NCBI GenBank assembly: GCA_017961265.1
Contig: JAGCXN010000009.1
Span: forward strand, 1-50,430
From: Bacteroidales bacterium
GTDB lineage: Bacteria; Bacteroidota; Bacteroidia; Bacteroidales; WCHB1-69
Length of the DNA stretch: 50,430 nucleotides
Direction of reading: 5' to 3'
Shown: positions 49,190-50,430 of the stretch, piece by piece
How the letters are laid out: every line of letters begins with the position of its first letter
How positions within the stretch are numbered: the first letter of the stretch is position 1
Notes under the pieces: generated by a model
What the model was told of the DNA's origin: nothing
Seen by the model: the letters and a program-made list of their open reading frames with translations, nothing else
Database searches by the model: none
Program-made: the position numbers and the translations under genes

Positions 49190-49816
49190 TTATTCGGAAA
49201 GGCGAGTGAATTCCGCATTTTCGGGGATGGGGTAGGCGTGTCCGTTGTAACGGAGGAAGTACTCGTCCTTCCATTCGATTTCTATGGAATTGATACTCAC
49301 GCCTTTGATTTTTAGAATATTCCCTTTCCGCTGGTAGGAATGGCGGTTCTTGACGGGCTCGCTCCACTCTTCCACATCGAAGAAGTCGAAATTGGGTTCG
49401 GTTCCTGTTCCCTCGTTGTTGCTGATGACTCGCACGCGGCGGCTGGCAATGCCTTTGGCTTTGGCCACGGTTTTCACGTTGTCGTCGTCAAGGTCCATCA
49501 TCAGGTCGTCGGTGTCGTACGCCACGAAATCGTCCGTCACCTCGGTGTCGGTGGTGTCAGCGGGCATTTCGGTGACGTTCGGGGCGAGTGTGTCTTTTTT
49601 GACCGCTGCTTTCTTCGTGCGGACGGGCGTCTCCACAATCTGCACGACCGTGTCAGTGGCGGCCGACTCGGTGTTCGCACGCTGGAAACGGAGCATCTCC
49701 AAAGAGGTGTATTTGTCCAGGAAATAGAAGCCGCAGGCAAGCAGGATGCCGATCAGCAGCCCAACGGAGAGCCCCAACCAGAAATGTCCTTTTCGTGCCT
49801 GCGTTTTCTCTTCCAT
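49190..49816 (-). CDS. Single-pass membrane protein of unknown function, 208 residues
   Basis: ATG at 49,816, one base after the upstream stop; a longer frame to 49,921 is a shadow. Cytoplasmic basic start (MEEKTQARKGHFW), membrane segment LGLSVGLLIGILLACGFYFL, then an acidic linker (DTDDLMMDLDDDNVKT) and a C-terminal beta region (KGVSINSIEIEWKDEYFLRY). No family recognised. Confidence 0.68.
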   Translation of the reverse strand: MEEKTQARKGHFWLGLSVGLLIGILLACGFYFLDKYTSLEMLRFQRANTESAATDTVVQIVETPVRTKKAAVKKDTLAPNVTEMPADTTDTEVTDDFVAYDTDDLMMDLDDDNVKTVAKAKGIASRRVRVISNNEGTGTEPNFDFFDVEEWSEPVKNRHSYQRKGNILKIKGVSINSIEIEWKDEYFLRYNGHAYPIPENAEFTRLSE

Positions 49817-49817
49817 G

Positions 49818-50430
49818 TTAATACTCAATTTGATACTCAATTTGGTATTCGAGGGCGGAAACGGTGCGAAGAACCGTCGGATCCACTTCGTCGCGGCTGT
49901 GGTTCTCGATACGGACCACATCGCCGTTGTCGTTGTATTCGTAAACGGAGTAGGAGAGTGCCATTCGGTCTTTGTCGAACTGGGTGATTTTCACGCAGTT
50001 GTCGCCGTCGTAGGTGTATTGGGTCAGACGGAAGATGTCGAGGTTTTCCTCCTCCATCTCCACATTATGCCCCTGTTCGTCGTAGCGGTAGTAGGCCTTG
50101 GCAATCAGCTTCCCGTCGAAGTTGTACATCAGCTCCTTGGTTTTGTTGCCCTGTTCGTCGTAGGCATAAACGAAGGTGCGGCTGTCGTGCTCCTGCGGTT
50201 CTTCGCGGAGACGTTTGGCAAGGCGGCCGTTCTCGTCGTACTCGTCGGTGGTGCGGTAGAGTACATTGCCGTCCTCATCGTACTCGGTCGTTTTGGTGAC
50301 ATGGCCGGCGCCGTCGTATTCATAAGCTTTTTCGGTGCAGACGAACTCCTCTTCGTCGTAGGCGTCCTCGCGGACGAGGCGGCCGTCCTCATAGACATAG
50401 ACGGTGGCGTACTCGGGCGAACCTTCGCCG
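49818..50430 (-). CDS. YD/RHS-like repeat protein (N-terminus beyond window edge)
   Basis: Open to the window edge; about 203 codons seen. Tandem imperfect repeats of about 20-22 residues with the pattern Y-x-YDExGxxxxxxxYDxDG (VYVYEDGRLVREDAYDEEEF, YEYDGAGHVTKTTEYDEDG, DEYDENGRLAKRLREEP), as in RHS/YD surface proteins and in MORN-like secreted Bacteroidales proteins. The C-terminus ends EYQIEYQIEY, produced by a 12-base tandem duplication. First gene of the operon seen. Confidence 0.72.
   Translation of the reverse strand, partial: GEGSPEYATVYVYEDGRLVREDAYDEEEFVCTEKAYEYDGAGHVTKTTEYDEDGNVLYRTTDEYDENGRLAKRLREEPQEHDSRTFVYAYDEQGNKTKELMYNFDGKLIAKAYYRYDEQGHNVEMEEENLDIFRLTQYTYDGDNCVKITQFDKDRMALSYSVYEYNDNGDVVRIENHSRDEVDPTVLRTVSALEYQIEYQIEY

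Overview
The window is a Bacteroidales chromosome segment carrying the right-hand part of an integrated tailed phage (about 1-25,800) followed by host chromosome (about 25,850-50,430). The Bacteroidota assignment rests on repeated promoters of the type TAnnTTTG (often with TTG or TTTG 19 bases upstream), on the lack of consistent Shine-Dalgarno sites, and on host genes typical of the order: a fused glycogen synthase/glucan phosphorylase, tig-clpP-clpX, a TlpA-type thioredoxin lipoprotein-like gene, an LTA-synthase-like sulfatase and a prolyl-tRNA deacylase. Species cannot be named from the sequence.

Prophage. Nearly all phage genes lie on the minus strand and are read right to left. The immunity region is at 23.4-23.8 kb: an XRE repressor gene on the plus strand faces a leftward promoter with a 6+6 palindromic operator. 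The leftward early operon (23,344 down to 15,501) holds small DNA-binding proteins, two DNA methyltransferases (a class I SAM enzyme and a C5-cytosine enzyme), several tiny Cys-containing proteins and a 925-residue TOPRIM primase-SF3 helicase. A structured 5' leader with a 31-codon ORF precedes two more small genes (15,280-14,706). A 570-base noncoding stretch at 14,136-14,705 contains about ten TGTAACC iterons and an AT-rich perfect palindrome and is the best candidate for the replication origin. Left of it is the late region: ClpP-type prohead protease with fused scaffold, HK97-like capsid protein with two Ig/FN3-like domains, a structural protein with another such domain, a DUF4417 protein with a small basic partner, terminase small and large subunits, portal, connector-like protein, and a collagen-like protein cut by the window edge. 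Three late promoters share an upstream TGTCC box placed exactly 23 bases before TAnnTTTG, which suggests a phage-specific late activator. Tail, lysis and integrase genes are not in the window and should lie to the left.

To the right of the repressor a plus-strand accessory cassette holds two paralogous unknown proteins flanking a DEDDh exonuclease-BRCT protein. This cassette ends at a hairpin and a bidirectional terminator that mark the prophage/host border near 25.6-25.85 kb.

Host region. Mostly plus-strand genes: glycogen metabolism fusion, trigger factor, clpP, clpX, a secreted thioredoxin, two secreted unknowns, cysS, a degenerate M16 peptidase, a divergent flippase, an asparagine-synthetase-B-like secreted protein, a large FAD/Fe-S oxidoreductase, a three-gene YtxH/holin-III-like envelope cluster, and prolyl-tRNA deacylase. 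A minus-strand operon at the right edge encodes a YD-repeat-like protein (cut by the edge), a single-pass membrane protein and the sulfatase. Short palindromic repeats occur in both host and prophage.
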